A DNA stretch of 64,000 nucleotides from Alistipes sp. GTDB lineage: Bacteria; Bacteroidota; Bacteroidia; Bacteroidales; Rikenellaceae. Location: positions 40,710 through 104,709 of the forward strand of contig JAFOBG010000063.1 of NCBI GenBank assembly GCA_017381935.1, given 5' to 3'. A program made the translations under genes and the position numbers. Shown here piece after piece: positions 36,931 through 45,136 of this stretch. The notes under the pieces were generated by a model. That model ran no database searches, was not told the DNA's origin, and was given only the letters and a program-made list of their open reading frames with translations. The first letter of the stretch is position 1; each line of letters begins with the position of its first letter.

Positions 36931-37350
36931 TTATTGTTGTTTTGTGGAGAATGCAAGGGCAAAAAGTCGCATTTGTTTAATTGTTGCAACCACTCCATTG
37001 CCACGAGTAGGCGAGAGATTTTCTTGCAGACCTATTGCATCCATAAAATATAGGTCGAGATTTACAATCTCTTGTGGTGTTCTACCCTCCATAGCACGTA
37101 TTAAGAGGGCTAATATACCCTTAACAATAATTGCATCACTATCAGCCGAGTAATATACCTTTCCATTGTCAAGACGAGCATCAACCCAAACTCTTGATTG
37201 GCAACCCTCTATTATATATTGTTCTGTCTTATGTGCAGGATTAATGATAGGTAGATTATCACTCAAAGATATTAAATAGTCATATTTGTCCAACCAATCA
37301 TCAAACATAGAGAACTCCTCTATAATCTGCTCTTGTACTAAATCAGTCAT
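36931..37350 (-). CDS. sufE: SufE family sulfur-acceptor protein
   Basis: 139 aa. Accepts persulfide sulfur from the SufS cysteine desulfurase. EEFSMFDDWLDKYDYLISL is the N-terminal helix pair, GCQSRVWVDARLDNGKVYY carries the active Cys, and DSDAIIVKGILALLIRAM the following helices. Length typical. It starts 10 bases after the PafA-like gene stop. sufBCDS are not in the window. Confidence 0.95.
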   Translation of the reverse strand: MTDLVQEQIIEEFSMFDDWLDKYDYLISLSDNLPIINPAHKTEQYIIEGCQSRVWVDARLDNGKVYYSADSDAIIVKGILALLIRAMEGRTPQEIVNLDLYFMDAIGLQENLSPTRGNGVVATIKQMRLFALAFSTKQQ

Positions 37351-37360
37351 ATCTTTTTAT

Positions 37361-38914
37361 CTATTTGTCAATTTCGTATAATACCTCTCCATCTGCGCAA
37401 TCAGGTGTAGTAACTCCTAACAATGAGGCAATAGTAACTGCGATAGCGGATGTATCTACTCGGCGAGATATTCGACCACTACTAATACCTCCTCCATAGA
37501 AGATAAGAGGCACATGGCGGTCATAGTTATATGGAGAGCCACTTTGTGCTATTTTACTATCGTTTATATAGTTGTATCCTGGCTGTAGGCAGTACATAAT
37601 ATCACCTGAGCGACGTGGGTAGAAACTATTTTGCATTAATTGCGCACTCTTGCTACTCATTACGCCTCCTTGCATTGCGGTAGCTGTTACAGCATTTGCA
37701 ACACCTCTGAACTGCATTACAAATGTAGCTGCCTCATTTTGAACCTGTGCGATAGAGAGTTTTTTTGCATATATAGTGTCTCTATTAAGGTATATAGCAC
37801 CATTCTCACAACTGAGCACCCAATTTCCTTGACCATATTTGGCACTAAGGAAGGCGTTTAGAATTACCTCATATTGTTTAACATTGAAACCATCTTGTTT
37901 TTGAGATATACTACTCTGACCTACACCGTGATCTGCTGTAAGGGTAAGTATATACTCTTTGCTACTTGAAAATTGTTTATCTAGATGCGACAAAAACTCT
38001 GCTAAAGTGGTGTCTAATCGATATAGCATATCTTCATACTCAATAGAGTCTGGACCATATTTTTCTACAATATTTCTTGGAACATCAAGACAAATATTGA
38101 GGATTTTATGCCCTTGATTCTCTTTGCTAGCCACTATTTGTTCAATAATTTTGGCTGCAAAACTAAACAGTACACTATTTCCTGCAGGGGTAATCATCAT
38201 TTCTTTTACCCATGCATTAGAGCCCTTCTTTTGTTGATTGTTTTTCTGCTTTGAGTAGATGTCATATACCTCTATGTCAGTAGAGCGAGTATTAATATAC
38301 TTACTTCTGACAAGTTTTCCATACCATCTGCCCAGAATGTATATACGATTAAAGCCAACCTCGTTGTAGGCAGTTATCCAACTTGGGCAATATTTGGCAT
38401 AGCAGGCATCAGTAACCCAATTACCATATTCATTAATCCAATAGCACTCTGAAACTCTACCGGCCAAAGAGATTGCTGATGATGCATTGTGAGCAATAGT
38501 TATTGCCTGAGAATTCTTTCCTGAACTTTTGACTGCCTCAGCAAGAGTTTGTGCCAAAAAGTGCTCTGTTGTGAACTCTCCATGGGCTGTCTTGAATAGC
38601 TCTATTACGGCATTGTTGCTTGCTCTGTCATACCATAAGGTTGAAGATATTCCATGCATTGATGGCAGAGTGCCGGTTGCTATTGTGGCAAGGGCCATCT
38701 GGTCTGATGATGGGACAAAGTTGGTATAACACTCAGAAAAGGTTACGCCACCGCTTTTGAGCCGCTTAAAACCATCATTGGAGAAGTTTTCTGCATATCG
38801 ATCCAAGTCGGTAGCTCTCATGCCTCCAATAATGATATTAATTGCCACTTTGGGTTGAGCAAAAGTGAGCGAAGTGGAGAGAAGAGCAAGTATTGTAATT
38901 AAAAATCTACGCAT
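37361..38914 (-). CDS. PafA-like alkaline phosphatase superfamily protein, probable pseudoenzyme
   Basis: 517 aa from ATG 38914, giving a signal peptide (FLITILALLSTSLTFAQ). The fold is that of Bacteroidetes PafA phosphatases: GFKRLKSGGVTF, ATGTLPSMHGISSTLWYD, KYGPDSIEYEDMLYRLD, TADHGVG, RRSGDIMYCLQPGYNY and YNYDRHVPLIFYG. However nearly all catalytic positions are changed against the PafA pattern as I remember it. Metal Asp of VVDQMR is Gly30 (IIGGMR); nucleophile Thr is Asp71 (VPSSDQ); the DxxxH metal pair before FGPNS is Arg/Glu; the last metal His is Ser (QSGSPYNYD). Only the ADH pair remains. A binding or scaffold role is likely. Confidence 0.85.
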   Translation of the reverse strand: MRRFLITILALLSTSLTFAQPKVAINIIIGGMRATDLDRYAENFSNDGFKRLKSGGVTFSECYTNFVPSSDQMALATIATGTLPSMHGISSTLWYDRASNNAVIELFKTAHGEFTTEHFLAQTLAEAVKSSGKNSQAITIAHNASSAISLAGRVSECYWINEYGNWVTDACYAKYCPSWITAYNEVGFNRIYILGRWYGKLVRSKYINTRSTDIEVYDIYSKQKNNQQKKGSNAWVKEMMITPAGNSVLFSFAAKIIEQIVASKENQGHKILNICLDVPRNIVEKYGPDSIEYEDMLYRLDTTLAEFLSHLDKQFSSSKEYILTLTADHGVGQSSISQKQDGFNVKQYEVILNAFLSAKYGQGNWVLSCENGAIYLNRDTIYAKKLSIAQVQNEAATFVMQFRGVANAVTATAMQGGVMSSKSAQLMQNSFYPRRSGDIMYCLQPGYNYINDSKIAQSGSPYNYDRHVPLIFYGGGISSGRISRRVDTSAIAVTIASLLGVTTPDCADGEVLYEIDK

Positions 38915-38931
38915 AGTACTTAAATATCCTG

Positions 38932-38939
38932 CAAAGATA
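38932..38939 (-). promoter_or_regulatory. -7 box of the PafA-like/sufE operon
   Basis: TATCTTTG on the minus strand, 17 bases before ATG 38914. This supports the revised start over the in-frame codon at 38974, which lies upstream of the promoter. Confidence 0.6.
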
Positions 38940-39908
38940 CTAACTTTTATGAGAAAGTTGCTCAAAAATAGCACATTCTCTACTAAAATCTATCTCACTT
39001 AGAGTTTTAGCCTCTTTAAGATATTTGCCACAGAAATTTTTATACTCTTCACTCTGTGAATTGAATGGACGATGAGCTGCAGCTGCAACTATTTGTGCAA
39101 CTTTTGGCATTAATTGCTTAGCTTGCTCACTGCAAACTGATGCAACAAACTTTTCCCAAATATATTCAATGGCTTGTGATGAGGGGTGTACTAAATCATC
39201 ACTATAGAAACGATAATCTCTCAAATCGTCTGTAACTATTTCATAAGCAGGGAAATACTCTACGTTGCTATACTCCGAGCATAGCGCATCAATGGCCAGC
39301 CTAAGGGTTGCTTTGCTTAGAGAGTTTTCGGTAAGCCCATCTCCAATATGTCTTACGGGGCTGAGAGTTAGGATAATCTGCTTATCTTTCAACTTGTTGC
39401 TAAATAAGGGTCTGAATAGCTCTATGATTTCGTCAACACTTAAACGTCGGCGGCAGAAGTTGCTTTGAGGAAGTTTGTGGCAATTTGCAACAATCGTTTC
39501 TGTTGCAATATGCTCATACACCCACGCTGTGCCAAATGTAATTATAATACAAGACGCCTCATTTAGAGTTGCGTGCCCCTTGCTGATAGCATTTTTGTAG
39601 GCATCTATAGCCTCAGTCTTACTTGTCCTTGAGAGTTCTGAATGACAGTCAAGGCTCACCCAGGTTTCACCCCTCTGGATTACTCTGCTTTCATCTATTG
39701 TGCTCTGGCCGAGATAACTTGTTAATGTTTGGGCAATAGAGGCAGGATTAAATAGTATTCCTGTAGGGTTGAGGCTTACTCTGAATTTAGCCTCAGCCAT
39801 CTTTGCAGCTATATTTTGAGCAAAGCAACTGCCTACGGTAAAAATCTTTGTACCGTAATCAATTTTGGCATTTAATGCTACACTCTCTATCTGAGTTCTC
39901 CACTTCAT
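38940..39908 (-). CDS. GSCFA-domain protein
   Basis: 322 aa. The family-defining motif is FTVGSCFAQNIAAKM near residue 25, followed by LNPTGILFNPASIAQTL, IITFGTAWVYEH and LTLSPVRHIGDGLTENSLSK; these resemble GDSL/SGNH hydrolase blocks (Ser, Gly, Asn, His). DDLVHPSSQAIEYIWEKF carries the likely catalytic Asp-His pair. No signal peptide. Substrate unknown; probable esterase or acyltransferase by fold. It is 33 bases after rpiB. Confidence 0.88.
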   Translation of the reverse strand: MKWRTQIESVALNAKIDYGTKIFTVGSCFAQNIAAKMAEAKFRVSLNPTGILFNPASIAQTLTSYLGQSTIDESRVIQRGETWVSLDCHSELSRTSKTEAIDAYKNAISKGHATLNEASCIIITFGTAWVYEHIATETIVANCHKLPQSNFCRRRLSVDEIIELFRPLFSNKLKDKQIILTLSPVRHIGDGLTENSLSKATLRLAIDALCSEYSNVEYFPAYEIVTDDLRDYRFYSDDLVHPSSQAIEYIWEKFVASVCSEQAKQLMPKVAQIVAAAAHRPFNSQSEEYKNFCGKYLKEAKTLSEIDFSRECAIFEQLSHKS

Positions 39909-39941
39909 AAATGAAAAGAGCCGAACTATCGGCTCTGTAAC

Positions 39942-40382
39942 TTATTTTACTGCAATCTTTGCAATGCGACGCTCATGACGACCACCTGTCTCAAAAGGTG
40001 TTGTAAGCCATTGCTCAAGAATGGCAATAGCGGTATCATTGTCAATAAAACGGGCAGGAAGGACAAGTACATTGCAGTCATTGTGCTGACGAGTAATCGA
40101 TGCAATCTCTGGCAACCAACAAATCGATGCACGAACTTTCTGATGCTTGTTTAATGTAATTGCCATGCCTTCTCCACTACCGCAAATGCCTATTGCTCGG
40201 TCAAACTCGCCACTCTCAAGAGCCTCAGCCATAGGGTGTGCATAGTCAGCATAGTCGCAACTCTCCTCAGAGTTACAGCCAAAATCCAAAATCTCAAAGC
40301 CCTTTGCTGAGAGATAACCTGTTAAAAGCTCTTTTAATTGATAACCTGCATGGTCTGCAGCAATGCCAATTTTGTTGTTCAT
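39942..40382 (-). CDS. rpiB: Ribose-5-phosphate isomerase B
   Basis: 146 aa. Interconverts ribose-5-P and ribulose-5-P. IGIAADHAGYQLKELL is the N-terminal phosphate-binding loop; DYADYAHPMAEAL and AIGICGSGEGMAITLNKHQ contain the active Cys and the GSGxGM anion hole; RASICWLPEIASITRQHNDCN and LPARFID follow the family pattern. Length standard. It feeds the pentose pool used for PRPP in the purine operon elsewhere in the window. Confidence 0.95.
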   Translation of the reverse strand: MNNKIGIAADHAGYQLKELLTGYLSAKGFEILDFGCNSEESCDYADYAHPMAEALESGEFDRAIGICGSGEGMAITLNKHQKVRASICWLPEIASITRQHNDCNVLVLPARFIDNDTAIAILEQWLTTPFETGGRHERRIAKIAVK

Positions 40383-40408
40383 AGTCTATTGAATGTTTAT
40401 TAGTGCTA

Positions 40409-40416
40409 CAAAGTTA
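40409..40416 (-). promoter_or_regulatory. -7 box of rpiB
   Basis: TAACTTTG on the minus strand, 26 bases before the rpiB start. Its divergent partner lies at 40437. Confidence 0.5.
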
Positions 40417-40436
40417 GGTAAATTCTTTTAATTTAC

Positions 40437-40444
40437 TACCTTTG
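40437..40444 (+). promoter_or_regulatory. -7 box of the DUF454 gene
   Basis: TACCTTTG matches TAnnTTTG and ends only four bases before the ATG at 40449, so the mRNA would be leaderless. Confidence 0.55.
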
Positions 40445-40448
40445 CGCT

Positions 40449-40814
40449 ATGAAATTTGTACTAATAATTTTAGGTGCTATATCTTTTGGCCTTGCCGTGG
40501 CAGGAATCTTTCTGCCTCTGTTGCCTACAACACCACTTCTGTTGCTTGCTGCTGCACTATGGCTAAAATCATCAGATGGACTCTATAATTGGTTACTAAA
40601 TCATAAGGTCTTTGGTGAATATATACGCAATTTCCGTATCCATCGTGCTATCCCGCTTAAGGTCAAAATCTATGCCGTTACTATGGTTTGGGTAACTATC
40701 GGTTACTGCATCTTTGCTGTTGTTGATGAGCACCTCTGGGCACAAATCATAATGGCGCTGCTCGCCATCGCAATCTGCTGGCATATATTGAGTTATAAGA
40801 CACTAAAAAAGTGA
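40449..40814 (+). CDS. DUF454/YbaN family inner-membrane protein
   Basis: 121 aa with three to four hydrophobic helices. GLAVAGIFLPLLPTTPLLLL is the DUF454 signature, followed by FGEYIRNFRIHRAIPLKVKI and a second helix pair. The family is of unknown function and often near heme or redox genes; no such neighbours here. Monocistronic, predicted leaderless, ending in palindromic element A. Confidence 0.88.
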   Translation: MKFVLIILGAISFGLAVAGIFLPLLPTTPLLLLAAALWLKSSDGLYNWLLNHKVFGEYIRNFRIHRAIPLKVKIYAVTMVWVTIGYCIFAVVDEHLWAQIIMALLAIAICWHILSYKTLKK

Positions 40815-40940
40815 TTTTATCGTGATAATGCGGATATCTACTTCCGCTAACAAAACTGCCGACAATGAGCAGTACGTTTAGTACAGCCCATCGTCGGCAG
40901 TTTTGCCGAGTGTTGTATCTACCGCATTCTGACGATAAAA
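40815..40940. repeat. Palindromic intergenic element A, copy 2
   Basis: A 126-bp nested palindrome. Outer arms TTTTATCGT (40815-40823) and ACGATAAAA (40932-40940) are followed by AATGCGG / CCGCATT. The inner stem AAAACTGCCGAC (40852-40863) / GTCGGCAGTTTT (40893-40904) is capped by GCAGTAC-GTTTA-GTACAGC. The cap matches copy 1, while the stems differ in sequence but still pair. It begins at the DUF454 stop codon. Confidence 0.65.
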
Positions 40941-41038
40941 TGCGTAGCAACTGCTACTTCTTTAGTGTCTTATGCTGTTGGCTATTAGCTATTTTCTAAT
41001 TTGCTATGCAAATAACGAAAAGTGTAAAGTGTTGTTTG

Positions 41039-41701
41039 CTACAAATTTAGTACCTCTTTTGCTTTGTTTATGTAGTTAACTATTTCAGTATCCTCGTTGT
41101 CAGCTGCGAAAAATATTTCGGTAAAATCTGGATTTGTGACCATAATTATAGAGCTGGCAGTGTCGAGTCCACCTCTTGTCTTGCAGGTATAACTATGTTG
41201 TATAAGCCATCCACAAACTCCTGATGGAATTTGAGCAGCAGCCTCTTTAATTAACTCCTCTTCAGAAGCTACTTTCTGCTTTTCAGCTTCTGCTAGATCT
41301 GTTAATTCTATAATTTTCGCATTAGCCTTGTTCAGCTCTTGTAATGCTTGGTTGTATTCTTCTCGTGCAATGGCAGAACTTCTATCATTCCATATAGCCA
41401 TACGACGTTTTGCACTATTTACATCTCGTTGAGTGCGGTCTATAGATTCTAATGTATCCTCATATTTTTCTTGTGCATCTATAGCATTCTTAGCGTGTGA
41501 TAAAACAGTAGCATCAAATGTTGGATAGTAGTATGCTGTGTCAATTTGTGTCGCTTGAGGGTTGTAGCTATCGTATACAATTAGATAGCTTTTCATATAG
41601 TTATCAATAAGTTTTAATGCCTTTGTCTCATTTGACATACAGGAACAGAACAATGGGATTGTTGAAATCGCCATTAAAAGATTCAAAATAGAGCGTTTCA
41701 T
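41039..41701 (-). CDS. Lipoprotein with coiled coil, unknown function
   Basis: 220 aa. Lipoprotein signal LLMAISTIPLFCSC. Residues ~85-165 are strongly helical and charged (YEDTLESIDRTQRDVNSAKR, YNQALQELNKANAKIIELTD), likely a coiled coil. The C-terminal part (GVCGWLIQHSYTCKTRGGLD) looks like a small beta domain with two Cys. I do not recognise a family. It is read from the minus strand downstream of the 6S-like RNA candidate and may be cotranscribed with it. Confidence 0.6.
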   Translation of the reverse strand: MKRSILNLLMAISTIPLFCSCMSNETKALKLIDNYMKSYLIVYDSYNPQATQIDTAYYYPTFDATVLSHAKNAIDAQEKYEDTLESIDRTQRDVNSAKRRMAIWNDRSSAIAREEYNQALQELNKANAKIIELTDLAEAEKQKVASEEELIKEAAAQIPSGVCGWLIQHSYTCKTRGGLDTASSIIMVTNPDFTEIFFAADNEDTEIVNYINKAKEVLNL

Positions 41702-41764
41702 ATAACATATAAATTATGTATACAGACTCCTTATATACATTGCTATAAAAAGAAAGTGTGGAGT

Positions 41765-41958
41765 CTGTTTCCGTATATCTGTTAGAAGGTTGTGGAAAGA
41801 CCTTTGAGAGAATAAACGATAAATGCCCCACACCTGAATAGTATGGGGTATATACACAAAGTGTGCATAGCCAACATAACTATACAAGGAATGAGTGCTA
41901 TTCGTTTGTCCTCTCTCTTGAAAATTCCCACATTTTCTAACAAGGACTGCGAAAACAC
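41765..41958 (-). ncRNA. Candidate 6S-like regulatory RNA
   Basis: The two halves of this ~194-nt non-coding stretch pair into a rod when read on the minus strand: TGTTTTCG/CGGAAACA, TGTTAGAA/TTCTAACA, TGTGG/CCACA, an internal bubble of ~9-10 nt per side, GAGAGA/TCTCTC and AAACGA/TCGTTT. It has an apical CCCCATAC/GTGTGGGG hairpin. A -7 box (TAATTTTG, 41993-42000) lies upstream. Size, central bubble and closing stem resemble 6S RNA, which sequesters RNA polymerase. I cannot run a covariance search, so identity is an inference. Confidence 0.5.
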
Positions 41959-41992
41959 TTTCAGTATGTCTGTAATCTATCCGATTACACTA

Positions 41993-42000
41993 CAAAATTA
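41993..42000 (-). promoter_or_regulatory. -7 box of the 6S-like RNA candidate
   Basis: TAATTTTG on the minus strand matches TAnnTTTG; transcription from about 41989 would cover the rod-like RNA and possibly run into the lipoprotein gene. Confidence 0.5.
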
Positions 42001-42054
42001 GGAAAAGTTTTGCAAATGAACAACATTCGGTGGAACATTGTTCTATATACACAA

Positions 42055-42088
42055 AAAAACCGTTGTAGCTTGTGCCACAACGGTTTTT
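42055..42088 (-). terminator. Terminator of the DPP III gene
   Basis: On the minus strand AAAAACCGTTGT / ACAACGGTTTTT with a 10-base loop ends in seven T, 19 bases past the stop at 42107. Confidence 0.85.
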
Positions 42089-42106
42089 AGGGAACTATCT
42101 TAATAA

Positions 42107-44098
42107 TTAGTTAATAGATGGGAGGAATGAGTAATCCTTAGAGTAGTGGAGGTGCTGCTCGGTGTAGTTTGCAGGGTATGTAACCACAACATCTACAATC
42201 TGACCATCCTTCTCAACGATTGTGTACTCAGGGTTTACAAAACCTCCATAAGGCTCTATGCCAAGTGCGTAGTAACGCTCACGTACCTGCTTGTGGAGCT
42301 CAGGCTCAACAGTAACGCCGTAGTTCTCTACAAGCGCTTTACCAGCCTCGTAGTCGCCCTCACTCTTAATTCTCTGTACCTCATAGAGCATATCGCCAAA
42401 GAGCTTGCGAAGTGCATCGAAATCATTTACAACGATGTATTTCTTGCCGTCCTGCTCAACCCACTCGATAACGTTATTCTCTTTACCCTTCTCGTAGCAC
42501 CACTCTGCAATCATCTTACGGTTACGCATGTGAGATTCCTCTACATTCTTGCCAAGCTCGATTCTTGAAAGCTGAGTCATCATACCATTCATAATATAAG
42601 ATGCATACTGAGCCTTAGCAACATCGAGTGTAGGAATAAGACCGATTTCAACAAGCTTCTCATCGCCCAAGTAGTAGAGTGCAAAGAGGTCTGCACGTGT
42701 CTCCTCAAGGGTTGAAGAGTATGAGCCGAGCTCTGTACCTGTTGTTCCAGGAGCAAGCTGACCAGAACCATGGCCGAGGCACTCGTGAAGGTCTGTGTGA
42801 AGGTCATCTGAGAGCTTTCCCCACTTTTTCATTCTCTCGCGGTCCTCGTCTCTGAGAACAAACTCCTCAGAGAAACCGTTACCCTGAGCTGCCTTGTTGT
42901 ATGCGTATGTGATGTTGTCGATTGTTACAGACTTTGAGCCGTACTCCTTACGAATCCAATCTGCATTTGGCAGATTAATGCCGATAGGGGTTGCAGGGTA
43001 GCAGTCGCCACCAAGCATAGCTACAGTGATAACCTTTGCAGATACACCCTTTACAACAGGCTTGCGGTATGCAGGGTTGATAGGGGAGTGATCCTCAAAC
43101 CATTGTGCATTCTCAGAGATAATCTTTGTACGCTCGCAAGCTGCCTTGTCAACAAAGTTTACAACGCTCTCCCATGATGCCTTAAAACCGAGAGGGTCTC
43201 CGTAAGTCTCGGTAAAACCGTTTACAAAGTCAACATTAGACTGAGTGTCCTGTACCCAAGAGATGTTAAATGCATCAAAGTCTCGCAAATCGCCACTCTT
43301 ATAGTATTTAATCAAGAGGTTGATTGTAGTCTTAAGTGGCTCCTCTGCAACAGTCTCAGCCTTCTCAAGCCAATATACGACCTTCTCCAAAGCCTCGGTG
43401 TACATGCCACCAATCTTGTAGGTCTTCTCGAAGATTTTACCATTCTCCTTTACTAACTTAGAGTTAAGACCATAAGAGATTGGACGTGGGTCCTTAGGGT
43501 CAATCATTTTGTTGTAGAACTTCTCAACCTCAGCTTGAGTAAGACCCTCATAGTAGTTGCCTGCAGAAGCGGCAATCATATCTACGCCGGCAGTTTGGTT
43601 AAGGCGTGAAGCGTAGAGTGTAGGGTTGAAGATAACCTCCAAAAGTTCCTCTTGTGAAACTACACCAGTATCAACGCTCTTAAGCTGCTCTGCAAACCAT
43701 TCACGAGAGAACTCAGGAGTAAACTTATCATTTGAGTAGTGGTGGTGAATACCGTTTGCAAACCAAACCTTCTTTAAATACTTCTCCATAGCTACAAAGT
43801 CAGCAGCACTCTTATCACCCTGATAAGTCGTGTAAATCTGCTCCAATGCACGACGGATAGTAAGATTGTACTTAAAGTTCTGGTCGAACATAATGTCTCG
43901 GCCACACTTTGCTGACTCAGCAAGATAATAAACCAGCAGCTTCTCATTGAGTGGCAAGTTCTCAAACTCAGGTACCTCGTAACGGATTACCTTGATGTCG
44001 TCAAACTTGTCAACAATCCAAGCCGCCTCTTTTGGCTGCTCTGTGCAAGATGTCAGAGCAAGGGAAAAAAGTCCCATAGCTGTTAAAAATTTTTTCAT
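42107..44098 (-). CDS. Dipeptidyl-peptidase III (M49) lipoprotein
   Basis: 663 aa. Zinc peptidase removing N-terminal dipeptides. The M49 zinc motif HECLGH (in LHECLGHGSGQL) and the second motif EETRAD supply the zinc ligands and catalytic Glu. The N-terminus KFLTAMGLFSLALTSC is a lipoprotein signal, so the enzyme is exported, unlike eukaryotic DPP III. Size and motifs match the Bacteroides DPP III group. Its position is between the zinc-ribbon membrane genes and the RNA locus; no operon partner is evident. Confidence 0.93.
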   Translation of the reverse strand: MKKFLTAMGLFSLALTSCTEQPKEAAWIVDKFDDIKVIRYEVPEFENLPLNEKLLVYYLAESAKCGRDIMFDQNFKYNLTIRRALEQIYTTYQGDKSAADFVAMEKYLKKVWFANGIHHHYSNDKFTPEFSREWFAEQLKSVDTGVVSQEELLEVIFNPTLYASRLNQTAGVDMIAASAGNYYEGLTQAEVEKFYNKMIDPKDPRPISYGLNSKLVKENGKIFEKTYKIGGMYTEALEKVVYWLEKAETVAEEPLKTTINLLIKYYKSGDLRDFDAFNISWVQDTQSNVDFVNGFTETYGDPLGFKASWESVVNFVDKAACERTKIISENAQWFEDHSPINPAYRKPVVKGVSAKVITVAMLGGDCYPATPIGINLPNADWIRKEYGSKSVTIDNITYAYNKAAQGNGFSEEFVLRDEDRERMKKWGKLSDDLHTDLHECLGHGSGQLAPGTTGTELGSYSSTLEETRADLFALYYLGDEKLVEIGLIPTLDVAKAQYASYIMNGMMTQLSRIELGKNVEESHMRNRKMIAEWCYEKGKENNVIEWVEQDGKKYIVVNDFDALRKLFGDMLYEVQRIKSEGDYEAGKALVENYGVTVEPELHKQVRERYYALGIEPYGGFVNPEYTIVEKDGQIVDVVVTYPANYTEQHLHYSKDYSFLPSIN

Positions 44099-44140
44099 TG
44101 TGTTAAGTTATTAGTTAAAAAATATCTAAATTTCTGCTTG

Positions 44141-45094
44141 TTATTTATTCCGATTGATATTCATCCCAACTATCTCTTCACGCTTTTTGTAGCCTAATCT
44201 CTTTGTCTCTTCGATGAAATCCTGCTTGGTAAATTTATAACCACAATTTGGACATTTGAAGTGGTCGGTAAAGTTTATTCTGGTTATCTTGTTTGTGTAG
44301 AAGATAGTTTTCCAACCTGTAGCGACACTTGATATTAACGATTTGTTTCCGTAGCTATCAACTTTGTATGTGTTTTTATAACCCGTTGCTGCCTTCGTTT
44401 TGATATCTTTGTAATCGACATATTTTGAATCTATATGATGGTCGGTGTGCAGAATATTGACATGTTTCTTGCAACTTGGACAAGACTCTCGTCTATAGTG
44501 TGTATGGAAAAACCAATAAGCCAAGCCTGCACTGATAAGCGATAGTATTGTTGCTATAAATCCTGGATTATCTTCTGAAAATAATACAAGATGTAAACCG
44601 GCTAATAAAAATCCTATTAAGGCATACAAATCGGCTGCTACCCACCTTAAATATCTGTAATAAGGCAGATAGAATAGTGGATAGATATAGACATAGCAGA
44701 AGAGAGGTATTGCAAGAATTTTCCACCAATTGATAGAGTTGCTTATATAACAGGTCAGCGCAACAGATATTATAGACATTATAACAAGTCCATGTAGGTC
44801 ATCTGTGGTATTACGCTTGACGGCTGCTCTCTTGAAAATAAAGAGGTATAGTATTGATAGAGTGAGGGCTAAAGCACTACATCCTAAAAGGAGATAGTTG
44901 TACATCTTACCAAACTCATCCGAGGATAATTTCTCAACACTCTGCGTGGTATTATCACTTACCTCCTGCCATAAAGGGGGTGTCGTCTCAAGAAATTCAT
45001 CAATCTTTCCGGATGATGTTGCCCACAAACAACCACCAACAACCACGATGACAACCACTATACGCGATATGAGTGTTCCTACATCAATTTTCAT
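44141..45094 (-). CDS. Membrane protein with C-terminal zinc-ribbon-like Cys pairs (paralogue 1)
   Basis: 317 aa. Five hydrophobic helices: one near residue 10-25 (IVVVIVVVGGCLWA), then ~65-90, ~100-150 in pairs, and ~155-195. The C-terminal part has CPSCKKH and CPNCGYKF about 80 residues apart, flanking a repeat-like ATGYKNTYKVDSYGNKSL and SSVATGWKT. The four Cys could bind one zinc. Clearly homologous to the next upstream gene by arrangement and motifs. Function unknown. Confidence 0.7.
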   Translation of the reverse strand: MKIDVGTLISRIVVVIVVVGGCLWATSSGKIDEFLETTPPLWQEVSDNTTQSVEKLSSDEFGKMYNYLLLGCSALALTLSILYLFIFKRAAVKRNTTDDLHGLVIMSIISVALTCYISNSINWWKILAIPLFCYVYIYPLFYLPYYRYLRWVAADLYALIGFLLAGLHLVLFSEDNPGFIATILSLISAGLAYWFFHTHYRRESCPSCKKHVNILHTDHHIDSKYVDYKDIKTKAATGYKNTYKVDSYGNKSLISSVATGWKTIFYTNKITRINFTDHFKCPNCGYKFTKQDFIEETKRLGYKKREEIVGMNINRNK

Positions 45095-45136
45095 ACTGAG
45101 GTTTTTGTGAAATTAAGTTATTACATTTATTTAAGT

